Below, piece after piece: positions 63,616 through 64,000 of a stretch of DNA of 64,000 nt. The notes under the pieces were generated by a model. That model was not told the origin of the DNA, did not search any database, and worked only from the letters and a program-made list of their open reading frames with translations. This DNA is from Acridotheres tristis. Taxonomy: Eukaryota > Chordata > Aves > Passeriformes > Sturnidae. The translations under genes and the position numbers were made by a program. The DNA is taken from assembly GCA_037013685.1 (NCBI GenBank), contig CM072919.1:25894255-25958254 (forward strand), in the 5' to 3' direction. Numbering within the stretch: the first letter of the stretch is position 1; the number at the start of each line of letters is the position of its first letter.

Positions 63616-64000
63616 CTGTAGACAACAGCAATTAAAAAGTTAATATCAAATAGTGATAATGGTTATTTTGCTTGTGGTTTATAATTTAGCTTTTGGTAGT
63701 TCACTTTGAGGATTTCAGCTTTAGAACAAACATTTAAATTAACTCACCTCTGAAGAACACAGTTCGAAAAACTGAATGAAGCAATTTATAAGTGACAAAT
63801 TTTCATGATAGTTTCTTTGCATTGAGCTATGCAGATAGAATGATCATGACACATTTGTAATGGTAAGATTTGCTTAAAAAATATCTCTCCCATATGAATC
63901 AGTTACAGAGTTCTACTTTATGTTAAATATTCTGCAACCACAGAGCAAGAGATCAGGCAGGAGACAGTGCAAATAACTGATGCAAATAAAATGAGAGGAT

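Overview
The window is vertebrate nuclear DNA, most likely from a bird and probably from the Z chromosome. The evidence is AT-rich DNA with split genes, CR1 retroposon pieces as the recognisable LINE, endogenous-retrovirus LTR remnants, no mammalian SINEs, and the gene pair TMC1 - ALDH1A1. These two genes are neighbours on human 9q21, and the homologous segment in birds is Z-linked (established knowledge; the exact species cannot be read from the sequence).

Layout. 1-4332 is intron of TMC1 with an old CR1 piece near the left end. 4333-31026 on the + strand holds the last 16 coding exons of TMC1, the pore-forming subunit of the hair-cell mechanotransduction channel; its N-terminal exons lie left of the window. 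A poly(A) signal follows at 31245. 31250-47180 is a roughly 16 kb intergenic stretch carrying two or more LTR remnants, CR1 fragments, an (AATC)n(TATC)n microsatellite, a perfect 24-bp palindrome and a long (CCCCT)n repeat. 47806-63615 on the - strand holds exons 4-13 of ALDH1A1, the cytosolic retinaldehyde dehydrogenase; exons 1-3 lie right of the window. The two genes are convergent (tail to tail).

Every exon boundary given was read from the sequence. Reading frames join without a break across all 16 TMC1 exons (2242 nt, 746 residues plus stop) and all 10 ALDH1A1 exons (1194 nt, 397 residues plus stop), so both genes look intact over the visible part. The two genes share no pathway: TMC1 works in inner-ear hair cells, ALDH1A1 in retinoic-acid synthesis.

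The points most worth a second look are a long Pro/Gly-rich C-terminal tail on TMC1 that mammalian TMC1 lacks, a GC-AG intron and a poor splice donor in the same gene, the perfect 24-bp palindrome downstream of TMC1, and a (GGGGA)n tract about 180 nt downstream of the ALDH1A1 poly(A) candidates. I found no CRISPR array, operon, RNA gene or other unknown multi-gene system; the rest is ordinary intron and intergenic DNA.
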